Positions 1-7,063 of a stretch of 9,348 nucleotides of DNA are shown here, piece after piece. The DNA is from Bacteroidales bacterium (lineage in GTDB: Bacteria; Bacteroidota; Bacteroidia; Bacteroidales; UBA10428): positions 1 through 9,348 of the forward strand of contig DAOUOU010000103.1 of the NCBI GenBank assembly GCA_030626465.1. The letters run 5' to 3'. The translations under genes and the position numbers were made by a program. Below the pieces are notes generated by a model, which ran no database searches, was not told the origin of the DNA, and was given only the letters and a program-made list of their open reading frames with translations. Numbering within the stretch: position 1 is the stretch's first letter; the number at the start of each line of letters is the position of its first letter.

Positions 1-2
1 AT

Positions 3-848
3 AAACCCATACAAATAATAAATGTTGGTTTCTCCCTGCGTAACTTGCGTATTACAAGAAGAAACCTGATTGTTGCAGAAGAAGGTTCGTCAGCTTCAGT
101 ATTGGTATGCGATCATACCTTATGCAAATCAAGCTTTATTACGAATTCTTTAACAGAAATCTATACCGGCAGGAATGCAATTCTTGATTATGTGAGGATG
201 CAAAATGAAAACAGCAAATCATCGCAGATATCCAATACATTTATTCACCAGGAGGCAAAAAGCACTTTTTCTTCTAATACGATTTCTTTGCATGGAGGCC
301 TCATACGAAATAATGTTTTTGCAAAACTCAATGGTGAGGGTGCCGAAAATAAAACCTACGGAATATTCTTTTGCGATGATCATCAGCATGTAGCAAATTT
401 TACCCATATCCATCATTCAGAACCTTATTGCCAAAGTGATCAGCTATTCAAAGGTATCCTTGATGAAGAATCGACTGGTTCATTTAACGGGAAAATTCTT
501 GTCGACAAATATGCTGTAAAAACTCAGGCCTTTCAGCGCAACAACAATATACTGCTTTCGAAAAAGGCAAAAATGAATACCAAACCTCAGCTTGAAATTT
601 ATAACGACGATGTAAAGTGTAGTCACGGAGCCACCATTGGACAATTGGATAATGATGCGTTGTTCTATCTCCGTTCACGAGGTATCGGATATAATGAAGC
701 ACGCCATCTTCTAATGTATGCTTTCGCCAACGAAGTAATCGATAAAATAAACCTTGAGCCGTTAAAGGATCGAATGAATAATATGATTGAAAAAAGATTG
801 CGGGGTGAGCTTTCCCGTTGTGAGAATTGTAATGTTCAACACAATTGA
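3..848 (+). CDS. sufD: SufD, Fe-S cluster scaffold subunit (5' end outside the window)
   Basis: This is the C-terminal 281 residues of SufD, a subunit of the SufBC2D scaffold on which Fe-S clusters are built in the cytosol. The frame is open to the left edge; the visible protein begins KPIQIINVGFS, so a TTG at 45 is an internal leucine and not a start. About 150 residues are missing compared with the usual length of roughly 430-450. The segment is the repetitive beta-helix core followed by the family signature KCSHGATIGQLD (Cys codon 618-620, His codon 624-626). By alignment from memory these match Cys358 and His360 of E. coli SufD, the His being at the SufB-SufD interface site of cluster assembly. 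The helical FYLRSRGIGYNEARHLL stretch follows. The protein ends with a CxxC (CENC) close to the C terminus. sufS, sufE and a sufT-like gene follow on the same strand; sufB and sufC are presumably upstream. Confidence 0.95.
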   Translation, partial: KPIQIINVGFSLRNLRITRRNLIVAEEGSSASVLVCDHTLCKSSFITNSLTEIYTGRNAILDYVRMQNENSKSSQISNTFIHQEAKSTFSSNTISLHGGLIRNNVFAKLNGEGAENKTYGIFFCDDHQHVANFTHIHHSEPYCQSDQLFKGILDEESTGSFNGKILVDKYAVKTQAFQRNNNILLSKKAKMNTKPQLEIYNDDVKCSHGATIGQLDNDALFYLRSRGIGYNEARHLLMYAFANEVIDKINLEPLKDRMNNMIEKRLRGELSRCENCNVQHN

Positions 849-956
849 TTTGGCTTTGATTATAAGAATTAATGAAATCTATTTTAATTTCTGCCGGAAA
901 TACAGCAAATGTCATTTTATTCCTGAAACATCGAAGGTAATTTAGTTGCATCCATT

Positions 957-2192
957 ATGGATCATACAGAGAAATATGATATTGAAAAAATCCGGGCAGA
1001 TTTTCCGGTATTAGAACAAAAGGTATACAATAATAAGCCTCTTATTTATCTTGATAACGGAGCTACAACTCAAAAGCCTTTGCGGGTAATTCGTGTGGTT
1101 AATCGTTATCATTCCGAATTAAACAGCAGTATCCATAGAGGTGTTCATTTTCTAAGCGATCAGGCAACAAATGCTTATGAAAAGGCACGCGAAACAGTTC
1201 GTAATTTTATTAATGCAGAAAAAAAAGAGGAAATTATATTCACCAGTGGCACAACCGGATCAATCAACATGTTAGCTTTTTCTTTTGGAGAGCAATTTCT
1301 GGAAGAAGGAGATGAAATTATTATCAGTGAGATGGAACATCATGCCAATATTGTTCCATGGCAAATGCTTTGCGAAAGAAAAAAAACAAAATTAAAAGTG
1401 ATCCCTTTTGATGATAATGGAGTGTTGGATCTGGAAGTCTATGAAAATAGGATAACTGATAAAACGAAGCTCATATCAGTTACGCATATTTCCAATACCC
1501 TGGGAACGGTTAATCCGGTGAGAGAAATGATTCGGATAGCCCATAAAAATGGTATACCGGTCATGATAGATGCAGCCCAGTCGATTCAACATACCGAAAT
1601 CGATGTACAGGAACTGGATTGCGATTTTCTTGTATTTTCCGGGCACAAAGTTTATGGGCCAACCGGTATTGGAGTCTTTTACGGTAAAGAAAAATGGCTG
1701 GAATTATTGCCGCCATATCAGGGAGGCGGGGATATGGTAGATATTGTCACCTTTGAAAAAACAACATACAATGAGTTGCCTTTTAAATTCGAAGCAGGAA
1801 CAACAAATTATATTGGAGCTATAGGTATGGCTGCTGCACTGGAATATATTTCTGAGATCGGAATGAAAAAAATTGCAGCCTATGAGTCAGATCTGCTGGA
1901 ATATGCCCTCCAGAAACTGGATCATTCAGGTGGTATAACAATTTATGGCCTGGCTCCGGAAAAAGCTTCAATACTATCATTTTTAATTGACGGCATTCAC
2001 ATGCTTGATGCCGGAATGATATTCGACAAAATGGGAGTGGCCGTTAGGATCGGTAGTCATTGTGCGCAGCCGGTTATGCAACACTTCAATATAGATGGAA
2101 CCCTTCGTGCTTCTGTATCTTTTTATAACACCAAACAGGAGATTGACTACCTTTGCAAGGCAATACAGCAGGTTAAAACTATGTTTACCTGA
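957..2192 (+). CDS. sufS: SufS, PLP-dependent cysteine desulfurase (group II)
   Basis: SufS converts L-cysteine to L-alanine and holds the released sulfur as a persulfide for Fe-S cluster assembly. The 411-residue length is normal for the group II enzymes. Visible landmarks: LDNGATTQKP near residue 32, SSIHRGVH near 58, the TSGTTGSIN loop near 97, the PLP-stacking His in EMEHHAN (128-129), the PLP-contacting Asp205 and Gln208 in DAAQS, the Schiff-base Lys231 in SGHKVYGP, and the persulfide Cys369 in RIGSHCAQP. The short active-site loop of that last motif separates SufS from IscS/NifS. The start is an ATG; a weak GAAGG lies about 20 bases upstream, too far to be a strong ribosome site, which is common in this phylum. 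The 108-base gap after sufD is the largest in this operon, and sufE follows 42 bases downstream. Confidence 0.97.
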   Translation: MDHTEKYDIEKIRADFPVLEQKVYNNKPLIYLDNGATTQKPLRVIRVVNRYHSELNSSIHRGVHFLSDQATNAYEKARETVRNFINAEKKEEIIFTSGTTGSINMLAFSFGEQFLEEGDEIIISEMEHHANIVPWQMLCERKKTKLKVIPFDDNGVLDLEVYENRITDKTKLISVTHISNTLGTVNPVREMIRIAHKNGIPVMIDAAQSIQHTEIDVQELDCDFLVFSGHKVYGPTGIGVFYGKEKWLELLPPYQGGGDMVDIVTFEKTTYNELPFKFEAGTTNYIGAIGMAAALEYISEIGMKKIAAYESDLLEYALQKLDHSGGITIYGLAPEKASILSFLIDGIHMLDAGMIFDKMGVAVRIGSHCAQPVMQHFNIDGTLRASVSFYNTKQEIDYLCKAIQQVKTMFT

Positions 2193-2234
2193 TTTACGAA
2201 CATAATCCCATGTATCATTGTTAAACTAAATACT

Positions 2235-2666
2235 GTGGCTACAATTCAAGAAGTACAGGAAGAAATTGTAAATGAATTTATCGTATTTAACGATTGGATG
2301 GATCGATACAATCATCTGATTGAAATCTCAGATGATCTGCCCCTGATAGATGGTAAATTGAAGAATAACGAGTATATCATCAGAGGATGTCAATCGAAAG
2401 TCTGGTTAAACGCTGAGTTCAACAATGGAAAAATCAAGTTTACAGCAGATAGTGATGCCATCATTACAAAAGGCATTATTGCATTGCTTATTCGTGTACT
2501 TTCTGATCGGACGCCAAATGAAATAATAGATGCTGAACTGGAATTCATTGATAGGATCGGACTGAGGCAAAATCTTTCACCAACACGTGCCAATGGCCTT
2601 TTATCGATGATCAAACAGGTGAAATTGTATGCCATAGCATATGATGCCCGTGAAAAGAAAAAATAA
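2235..2666 (+). CDS. sufE: SufE, sulfur-acceptor partner of SufS
   Basis: SufE takes the persulfide sulfur from SufS and passes it to the SufBCD scaffold. The protein is 143 residues, a normal size for the family. The acceptor cysteine is Cys52 in the diagnostic RGCQSKVW motif, matching Cys51 of E. coli SufE. The N-terminal helix with FNDWMDRYNHLIE and the later IDRIGLRQNLSPTRANGL segment are also typical. The start is taken as GTG at 2235 because no in-frame ATG lies between the sufS stop and the conserved N-terminal helix; the only nearby upstream ATG (2210) is out of frame and stops after four codons. The position between sufS and a MIP18-family gene is the expected SUF operon order. Function is confident; the non-ATG start is likely but inferred. 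Confidence 0.95.
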   Translation: MATIQEVQEEIVNEFIVFNDWMDRYNHLIEISDDLPLIDGKLKNNEYIIRGCQSKVWLNAEFNNGKIKFTADSDAIITKGIIALLIRVLSDRTPNEIIDAELEFIDRIGLRQNLSPTRANGLLSMIKQVKLYAIAYDAREKKK

Positions 2667-2676
2667 GTACCTGGCT

Positions 2677-3009
2677 ATGAGCAAAAAAAAAGATCATAAT
2701 CAAATCTTACAGTTAGAAACGGATATTGTAAAGATCTTAAAATCTATTTATGATCCCGAGATCCCTGTTAATATATATGATCTCGGACTTATTTATGATA
2801 TCATTATTGATGATGAGAATAAAGTTGAGGTTGTAATGACCCTTACAGCTCCAAATTGTCCAATAGCCGACCAGATCCTTATGGAAGTTAAGAATAGAAT
2901 TGAATTCCTCGACGAAATAACAGAATGCAATGTGAATCTTGTATTCGATCCGCCATGGGGCCAAACCATGATGTCGGAAGAAGCATTGCTTGAGCTTGGT
3001 ATGCTGTAA
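2677..3009 (+). CDS. sufT: SufT-like MIP18/DUF59 Fe-S assembly protein
   Basis: This is a small single-domain MIP18 (DUF59) protein, a family linked to Fe-S cluster maturation and delivery; bacterial members in SUF operons are called SufT. Family marks are YDPEIPVNIYDLGLIYDI (residues 25-42), MTLTAPNCPIAD with the conserved Cys61, and NLVFDPPWGQTMMSEEA near the C terminus. The ATG at 2677 gives 110 residues, starts MSKKKDHNQ and lies 10 bases after the sufE stop. An in-frame ATG at 2641 would add 12 residues and overlap the end of sufE by 26 bases; the added residues (MMPVKRKNKYLA) do not look like the family, so I prefer the shorter form. It is the last gene of the operon. PaaD is a relative, but there are no phenylacetate genes here, so the SUF role is much more likely. 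Confidence 0.88.
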   Translation: MSKKKDHNQILQLETDIVKILKSIYDPEIPVNIYDLGLIYDIIIDDENKVEVVMTLTAPNCPIADQILMEVKNRIEFLDEITECNVNLVFDPPWGQTMMSEEALLELGML

Positions 3010-3014
3010 ATTGT

Positions 3015-3034
3015 GTAATTGATTCATCGATTAC
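3015..3034 (+). terminator. Small hairpin between convergent genes
   Basis: The arms GTAATTGAT and ATCGATTAC can pair over 9 bp as plus-strand RNA, with one U-G wobble and a very small loop. The hairpin fills the 25-base gap between the sufT stop and the stop of the convergent gene. There is no clear U-tract after it and it is AT-rich, so it may be a weak terminator or chance. On the minus strand the wobble becomes a C-A mismatch, so it would serve the SUF operon better than the opposing gene. Confidence 0.35.
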
Positions 3035-3940
3035 TCATTCCTCATCATACCTGAACCTAAGCGCCACTCCTATTTCAGCATAAAAACTGTTTTTTAAAGT
3101 GCCTTGAATGTACTCTGAGTCTTCAATTCTTTCGTCACCTTCGGTGTAATGTTCGTATTTGTGAAAAAGACGCATTCCTGGTTTCAGGTAAAGAATAAAG
3201 TGCTTTGTAATATAATAATCTATAAATATCCTGGGTTCGGTGAGAAAGGTAAGTTTGTTTTCTCCTAATTGACTAACAAATGAATTCTCGTATTGTGAAT
3301 CTCCAAGCCTGAAGGTTTCTCCTCGTAGTTCAAGTTCAAATCCGGCATAGAATTTATGACTCAGCCTCCTTTCATAAATAAGATAAGCAGGTAGTAGAGC
3401 TTCGAAATAGCTATTCTCTTTTATCCGGTAAAAGCCGAACAAAGGCATAAAAAATGGTCCGTAAGTATCCTGGTTATAAAACAATCCGAATTGCCAGATA
3501 AAGTCTTTTCTTTTCTCATAATACATGATTACCATCCCCCCGATTTGAAAATGACGACCTGTAATATTTTTGAAATCAGAATTCAATTTAGGTGATACAT
3601 CAATATAAGATGACCATCTGGATTTTCCTAATTTCCAATAAATAAAGAAAGGGATTTTTATTGTATGCAATTGCAGGTTCTTAAGATCAGAATTTTCTGT
3701 CTTAAGTGAATAAGTATTGTATCGGGGTTTAATGCCAATTGTATTCCCATTCTTTAACTCAATCGGAAAAGTAGTCTGAATCCGAAGTTCATAAAAGTTA
3801 ATTTCCTGATCATCGTCTTTTAATGATGTTGGCGGGAGATAATAGTATCTTCCGTTCAGGATATTTGCATAATTCTGTGAATTTGCATATTGCACCGAAA
3901 TTATTAGAAGTAGAAATACTAAGGTAAGGATAGTTCTCAT
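3035..3940 (-). CDS. Exported outer-membrane beta-barrel-like protein, possibly DUF6268 family
   Basis: A 301-residue protein with a clear Sec signal peptide: Lys-free but Arg-containing MRTI, a hydrophobic core LTLVFLLLIISV, and a likely cut near ANSQ (about residue 21). The rest is rich in aromatic residues and in alternating polar/hydrophobic segments ending in charged turns, such as FIYWKLGKSRWSSYIDVSP, FIWQFGLFYNQDTYGP and FILYLKPGMRLFHKY. The final strand FYAEIGVALRFRY close to the C terminus is typical of an outer-membrane barrel. The pattern recalls the DUF6268 outer-membrane family of Bacteroidota, but I name it only tentatively. No catalytic motif or transport domain is visible, so the function is unknown. 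It converges on sufT with 25 bases between stops and is divergent from the sorting-domain gene at 4096. I found no good promoter match in the 155-base divergent spacer. Confidence 0.8.
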   Translation of the reverse strand: MRTILTLVFLLLIISVQYANSQNYANILNGRYYYLPPTSLKDDDQEINFYELRIQTTFPIELKNGNTIGIKPRYNTYSLKTENSDLKNLQLHTIKIPFFIYWKLGKSRWSSYIDVSPKLNSDFKNITGRHFQIGGMVIMYYEKRKDFIWQFGLFYNQDTYGPFFMPLFGFYRIKENSYFEALLPAYLIYERRLSHKFYAGFELELRGETFRLGDSQYENSFVSQLGENKLTFLTEPRIFIDYYITKHFILYLKPGMRLFHKYEHYTEGDERIEDSEYIQGTLKNSFYAEIGVALRFRYDEE

Positions 3941-4095
3941 GTTATTTTCAATTTAAAAAAAAAGGATGTCTTTAATAAATTTACTAAAGTATTTGTTAAG
4001 TATAAGGAAGTTATATCAACAATGCGAATTGATCTTCGAATACCAATAAACGCCAGATGGCATGTTTTTTGTATGATTTATGAACAGTGTTAAAA

Positions 4096-4431
4096 ATGAA
4101 ATTAGCTAAACAAATATTACTGTTTCTCTTATTGAGTACCGGAGCCCTGGGCTTAAAAGCTGATACTCCATTGAATAATCTGAACGGGGTTGATGATGAA
4201 GTTATTATATTCCCAAATCCTGTTACTGAAGGAATTATATCAGTAATTTCAGAAAAAGTGATTGAGCGAATTGAGATACTTAATATTGTTGGTCAAAAGA
4301 TATTAACCAAAGAGCCGGAACCGTCAAATAGCGTGAAACTGAAAATTAATAATTTAAAAACTGGCATCTATCTGGTTAGAATCTCTTTTACCGATAATAC
4401 AAGCAGTATAAAACGTATATGGATTAGATAA
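4096..4431 (+). CDS. Minimal T9SS type A sorting-domain protein (signal peptide plus CTD only)
   Basis: The protein has 111 residues. A signal peptide comes first (MKLAKQ, core ILLFLLLSTGALGL, likely cut after LKA at residue 22), then a linker of about a dozen residues, then a T9SS type A sorting domain of about 75 residues. The domain shows the expected order: IIFPNPVTEG (37-46), the IERIEILNIVGQKIL strand pair (57-70), INNLKTGIYLVRISF (84-98) and a basic end, IKRIWIR. Such domains steer cargo through the T9SS outer-membrane channel and are normally cut off and replaced by a surface anchor. Here there is no cargo domain. I chose the ATG at 4096 because the next in-frame start upstream is a GTG (4087) that would only add three residues. 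An overlapping nine-codon reading frame starts at 4080. It may be a tiny surface protein, an expressed orphan signal, or the remnant of a larger gene; no cargo remnant is visible upstream. Confidence 0.85.
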   Translation: MKLAKQILLFLLLSTGALGLKADTPLNNLNGVDDEVIIFPNPVTEGIISVISEKVIERIEILNIVGQKILTKEPEPSNSVKLKINNLKTGIYLVRISFTDNTSSIKRIWIR

Positions 4432-4457
4432 GTCAAGTGGTTAGGGTTAGTACTGAA

Positions 4458-4484
4458 AAGGTGTGTCAAATTTTGACACACCTT
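4458..4484. terminator. Bidirectional inverted-repeat terminator
   Basis: AAGGTGTGTCAAA and TTTGACACACCTT form a perfect 13-bp inverted repeat around a single T; in RNA the loop would open to about five bases, leaving an 11-bp stem. It is followed by ATTTTATT on the plus strand, and on the minus strand by TTTTC. It lies between the stop of the sorting-domain gene (4431) and the stop of the convergent transporter gene (4488), so it can end transcription from both sides. Confidence 0.85.
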
Positions 4485-4487
4485 ATT

Positions 4488-5186
4488 TTATTCTTCATTC
4501 TTTGTCAGAGTTTTTATTTTTATTGCCCAATAAATGAAAGGAGTATCAGCCACAGCAACAATCCATTTCAGCAGGTATGTTGTAATAAATATTTCTCCCA
4601 ACATTATTAACTCGTATTTGCCGTAAAAAGCCACTAAAGTAAAAAGCAGACTATCCAATAATTGAGATATCATTGTACTAAGGTTGTTGCGCAGCCAGAT
4701 CATTTTTACTCCGGGAAATTTGTTTTTCCAGAAATGATAGGCCCAGACATCATGACGCTGAGAAACCAAATAGGCTAACAAGCTGGCAATAACGATCCGG
4801 GGCATCAAACTGAAAATAGTATCCAGACTTTCATAAGTTACAATTGAAAAATCATCTCCTTCAAGAGGTTTGAAAAGCAATGCCAGATACATCAGAATTG
4901 TCATTACTATTACACTAAAAAACCCGATCCAAACTGCTCTGTTTGCTTCTTTCTTGCCATACAATTCACTTAATATATCCGTTACTAAAAAAGAACTTGC
5001 ATAGACAATATTCCCCAGGGTAGCTGCCAGACCAAAAAGTTCAATAGTTTGAACAACCTGAATATTAGCCACAATTGTTGCAACTGGTATCCAGATAAAA
5101 AGTCCTTTTTTGCCAAATAATTTATAAGCCAGAATAACCAACAAAAAATTAGCCACAAGCATTACCACCCAATAAACCTCATTCAT
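4488..5186 (-). CDS. yhhQ: YhhQ-family queuosine precursor transporter
   Basis: A 232-residue inner-membrane protein of the YhhQ/Vut_1 family. E. coli YhhQ brings the queuosine precursors preQ0 and preQ1 into the cell, where they feed queuosine modification of tRNA wobble position 34. About six or seven hydrophobic segments are visible, near residues 4-22, 28-48, 55-73, 84-105, 126-143, 172-187 and 195-220. Family hallmarks are FLVTDILSELYGKKEANRAVW (two or three residues around Asp70 and Glu74), SQLLDSLLF near 174-182 and DTPFIYW near 214-220. The ATG is at 5186, about 20 bases after the predicted transcription start of its own promoter. ald lies 75 bases upstream on the same strand. No preQ1 riboswitch core is apparent in the short leader. 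The substrate is inferred from the family and not proven by context, since no que genes are in view. Confidence 0.9.
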   Translation of the reverse strand: MNEVYWVVMLVANFLLVILAYKLFGKKGLFIWIPVATIVANIQVVQTIELFGLAATLGNIVYASSFLVTDILSELYGKKEANRAVWIGFFSVIVMTILMYLALLFKPLEGDDFSIVTYESLDTIFSLMPRIVIASLLAYLVSQRHDVWAYHFWKNKFPGVKMIWLRNNLSTMISQLLDSLLFTLVAFYGKYELIMLGEIFITTYLLKWIVAVADTPFIYWAIKIKTLTKNEE

Positions 5187-5213
5187 GCTATTTTATGTAA
5201 TGGATTAAGGCTG

Positions 5214-5245
5214 CAAAAGTAATATAAACTTAACGGCAACACAAT
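5214..5245 (-). promoter_or_regulatory. Bacteroidota-type promoter for the YhhQ-family gene
   Basis: Read on the minus strand, TACTTTTG (5214-5221) is a full match to the TAnnTTTG -7 element, and ATTG (5242-5245) matches three of four bases of the TTTG -33 element, with 20 bases between. This spacing fits the phylum consensus of 19-21. Transcription would start near 5207, about 20 bases before the ATG. Confidence 0.6.
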
Positions 5246-5261
5246 ATCGTCATTTGACTCA

Positions 5262-6482
5262 TTAAAATGCAGCCATCAATAAATCAATATCTTTAAAAGG
5301 TATATCGAATCTGTTGCCTATATATTCGTTTGTCAGTATCCCGTTATAGATATAAACTCCCTGACGCACACCATGTTTCACTTTAAGTAATGGTTTAATA
5401 CCTCCCATGCTTCCCATTTCAATCATAACAGGAGAAATAATATTGCTGATAGCAATTGAAGCAGTCCGTGCTACTCTTGAAGGAACATTTGGTACGCAAT
5501 AATGTATTACTCCATGTTTTTTATATGTTGGCTCAAGCAACGAGCGGTATTCAGAAGTCTCGATGCATCCTCCCTGATCCACGCCTAAATCAACAATAAC
5601 CGATCCCTTTTTCATATTCATTACCATTTCTTCAGTGACAAAAAATCTGGGTCCTGAATCAAGTAATACTACTGCACCTATCAGCACATCAGCCGATTTG
5701 AGTGTACGCATCAACACCTGTGGATGAAAAATAGAAGTATGCAGGCGAAAACCAATATTTCGCTGTAATTGTTCCAGTTTTTGAACCGAAGTATCAAAAA
5801 CCTTAACAAATGCCCCCATCCCTAATGCAGCTCGTGCAGCAAATTCAGCCGCAGTACCCGCACCTATTATCACTACTTCTGTTGGAGTAATTCCTGAAAT
5901 ACCTCCAAGTATAATACCTTTCCCACCGGAAGTATTGCTTAACAATTCAGCGGCTATCATAACAGCAGCATTTCCTGATATTGAACTCATTGATTGCATA
6001 ACAGGATAGCAATCAAACTCATTCCTTATATATTCGTAAGCTACGCAGGTCGCCTTTTTATTCATTAATTTTTTAATATAATCCTGACTTTGTTGATTAA
6101 CATGCAATGAGGAAAATACTACCTGATTTCCCTTTAAATTTTCAATATCATCATCAAACGGAGCAATTTTAAGAATAATATCAGCTCCCAAAACCTGTTT
6201 TCGGGTTTCAATAATAAAAGCTCCGTGTTCACTATAATCTTTGTTGCTGTAATTGGCCCCATCTCCGGCCCCAGATTCTATCAAAACATCGTGCCCGTTA
6301 TTAATAAGTACTTCTACAGCTTCAGGAGTTAGTGATACTCTTTTCTCATAATTATGATCTTCTTTCGGAATACCAATTATTAATTTCTTCTGTTTTTTAC
6401 CAATCTCAAGCATCTCTTCCTGGGGCATTAATCCATTATACATCAGAGGTGTATTGGATGCATCAGGTTTTTGATCGATCAT
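5262..6482 (-). CDS. ald: Alanine dehydrogenase, Bacteroidota type with N-terminal extension
   Basis: Ald reversibly converts L-alanine to pyruvate and ammonia with NAD. The 406-residue protein carries the Ald/PNT N-terminal domain (IGIPKE at 36-41; substrate-binding Arg48 in KRVSLTPEAV; Lys105; His127 in SSLHVN) and the NAD-binding Rossmann domain (VVIIGAGTAAEFAARAALGMGA, glycines 207-209 region; Asp230 for ribose). VIVDLGVDQGGCIET follows, with Asp302 as the likely catalytic Asp. QGGCIET separates it from transhydrogenase PntA, which has a QGGN-type motif. It is about 33 residues longer at the N terminus than the roughly 371-residue enzymes of Bacillus and Mycobacterium, and it keeps the C-terminal NGILTNEYIGNRF...LLMAAF end I associate with Bacteroidota homologues. 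The start is the ATG at 6482. tsaE lies 108 bases upstream; the YhhQ gene 75 bases downstream has its own promoter. Residue assignments are by recall of the family alignment. Confidence 0.92.
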   Translation of the reverse strand: MIDQKPDASNTPLMYNGLMPQEEMLEIGKKQKKLIIGIPKEDHNYEKRVSLTPEAVEVLINNGHDVLIESGAGDGANYSNKDYSEHGAFIIETRKQVLGADIILKIAPFDDDIENLKGNQVVFSSLHVNQQSQDYIKKLMNKKATCVAYEYIRNEFDCYPVMQSMSSISGNAAVMIAAELLSNTSGGKGIILGGISGITPTEVVIIGAGTAAEFAARAALGMGAFVKVFDTSVQKLEQLQRNIGFRLHTSIFHPQVLMRTLKSADVLIGAVVLLDSGPRFFVTEEMVMNMKKGSVIVDLGVDQGGCIETSEYRSLLEPTYKKHGVIHYCVPNVPSRVARTASIAISNIISPVMIEMGSMGGIKPLLKVKHGVRQGVYIYNGILTNEYIGNRFDIPFKDIDLLMAAF

Positions 6483-6540
6483 AATGATAGAAATTAAATT
6501 ACCGGATTAGAGTTCAAAATAATGAAAATGAAAGATTTAT

Positions 6541-6572
6541 CAAATATAGTACAGGAATTTCGTTGTTCCACA
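6541..6572 (-). promoter_or_regulatory. Candidate Bacteroidota-type promoter for ald
   Basis: On the minus strand TATATTTG (6541-6548) fully matches the TAnnTTTG -7 element. TGTG (6569-6572) matches three of four bases of TTTG at a spacing of 20; a perfect TTTG (6573-6576) is present but at a spacing of 24, which is too long. The predicted start near 6534 would leave a leader of about 50 bases before the ald ATG. The match lies in the 108-base gap after tsaE. Confidence 0.5.
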
Positions 6573-6590
6573 CAAAAACTTAACAAGTCA

Positions 6591-7013
6591 TTAAAATCTG
6601 AAAGATAATACCCGATTTCCATTTGGTTGTTCTTCAAGCTGTAATTTTAAAAAATCATCGGGAATCACATGTTCACCCTTGTTAGGCCATTCGATAAAAC
6701 AGAAGGCATCAATAGTACAGTATTCGTGGAAACCAATATCCAATAATTCAACGGGATCTTTAATCCTGTAAAAATCAAAATGAAAGATTGGTTCACCATC
6801 TTGTGATGAATATTCGTTGATAATAGCAAATGTTGGACTGCTAACAAGGTCATCCGTCCCCAAAGCTTTACAAATAGCAGTAATTAATGTTGTTTTGCCA
6901 ACACCCATTGCTCCATACAAGGCAAAATGTTTCTGTCCTTTTATTACAGATAGCAATTGTTTCACAACACGCTTGATGTCCTTCTCAATGAACACAAATC
7001 TAAATTCCTGCAT
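6591..7013 (-). CDS. tsaE: TsaE, tRNA t6A37 synthesis ATPase
   Basis: TsaE is the P-loop ATPase that works with TsaB and TsaD to attach threonylcarbamoyl to A37 of ANN-decoding tRNAs in the cytosol. At 140 residues it has the usual length. Visible motifs: Walker A GAMGVGKTT (34-42, Lys40 and Thr41), the switch-like SSPTFAIINEY (58-68), FHFDFYRIKDP with Asp80, LLDIGFHEY (90-98), and the C-terminal FIEWPNKGEHVIPDD with Glu108. It lies 50 bases after porX on the same strand with no convincing promoter or terminator between them, so the two are probably co-transcribed. ald follows 108 bases downstream behind a candidate promoter of its own. Confidence 0.95.
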   Translation of the reverse strand: MQEFRFVFIEKDIKRVVKQLLSVIKGQKHFALYGAMGVGKTTLITAICKALGTDDLVSSPTFAIINEYSSQDGEPIFHFDFYRIKDPVELLDIGFHEYCTIDAFCFIEWPNKGEHVIPDDFLKLQLEEQPNGNRVLSFRF

Positions 7014-7063
7014 AAGTATTAAAAATAACCATAAAAAAATAGGAAGACTCTAAGATAGTTTAT

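Noticed and set aside
866..902. Possible internal promoter between sufD and sufS
   Set aside because: TTTG is followed after 21 bases by TATTTTAA, but the latter misses two of the six fixed bases of TAnnTTTG; too weak to call in AT-rich sequence.
484..951. A 155-codon minus-strand reading frame opposite the end of sufD
   Set aside because: It is antisense to the conserved SufD C terminus, and its protein has no family pattern and odd composition; it is a shadow of the real gene.
2641..2676. Upstream ATG for the sufT-like gene
   Set aside because: It would overlap sufE by 26 bases and adds 12 basic residues not typical of the family; the ATG at 2677 is better placed.
3941..4095. Promoters in the divergent spacer between the barrel gene and the sorting-domain gene
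   Set aside because: The best minus-strand -7 candidate, TACTTTAG, has one mismatch and no -33 box at the right distance; no plus-strand match was found.
5187..5206. preQ1 riboswitch in the leader of the YhhQ-family gene
   Set aside because: The family makes this plausible, but the predicted leader is only about 20 bases and shows no preQ1 aptamer core or pairing.
6817..7053. A 78-codon plus-strand reading frame near tsaE
   Set aside because: It is antisense to the TsaE Walker A region; the conserved protein is on the minus strand.
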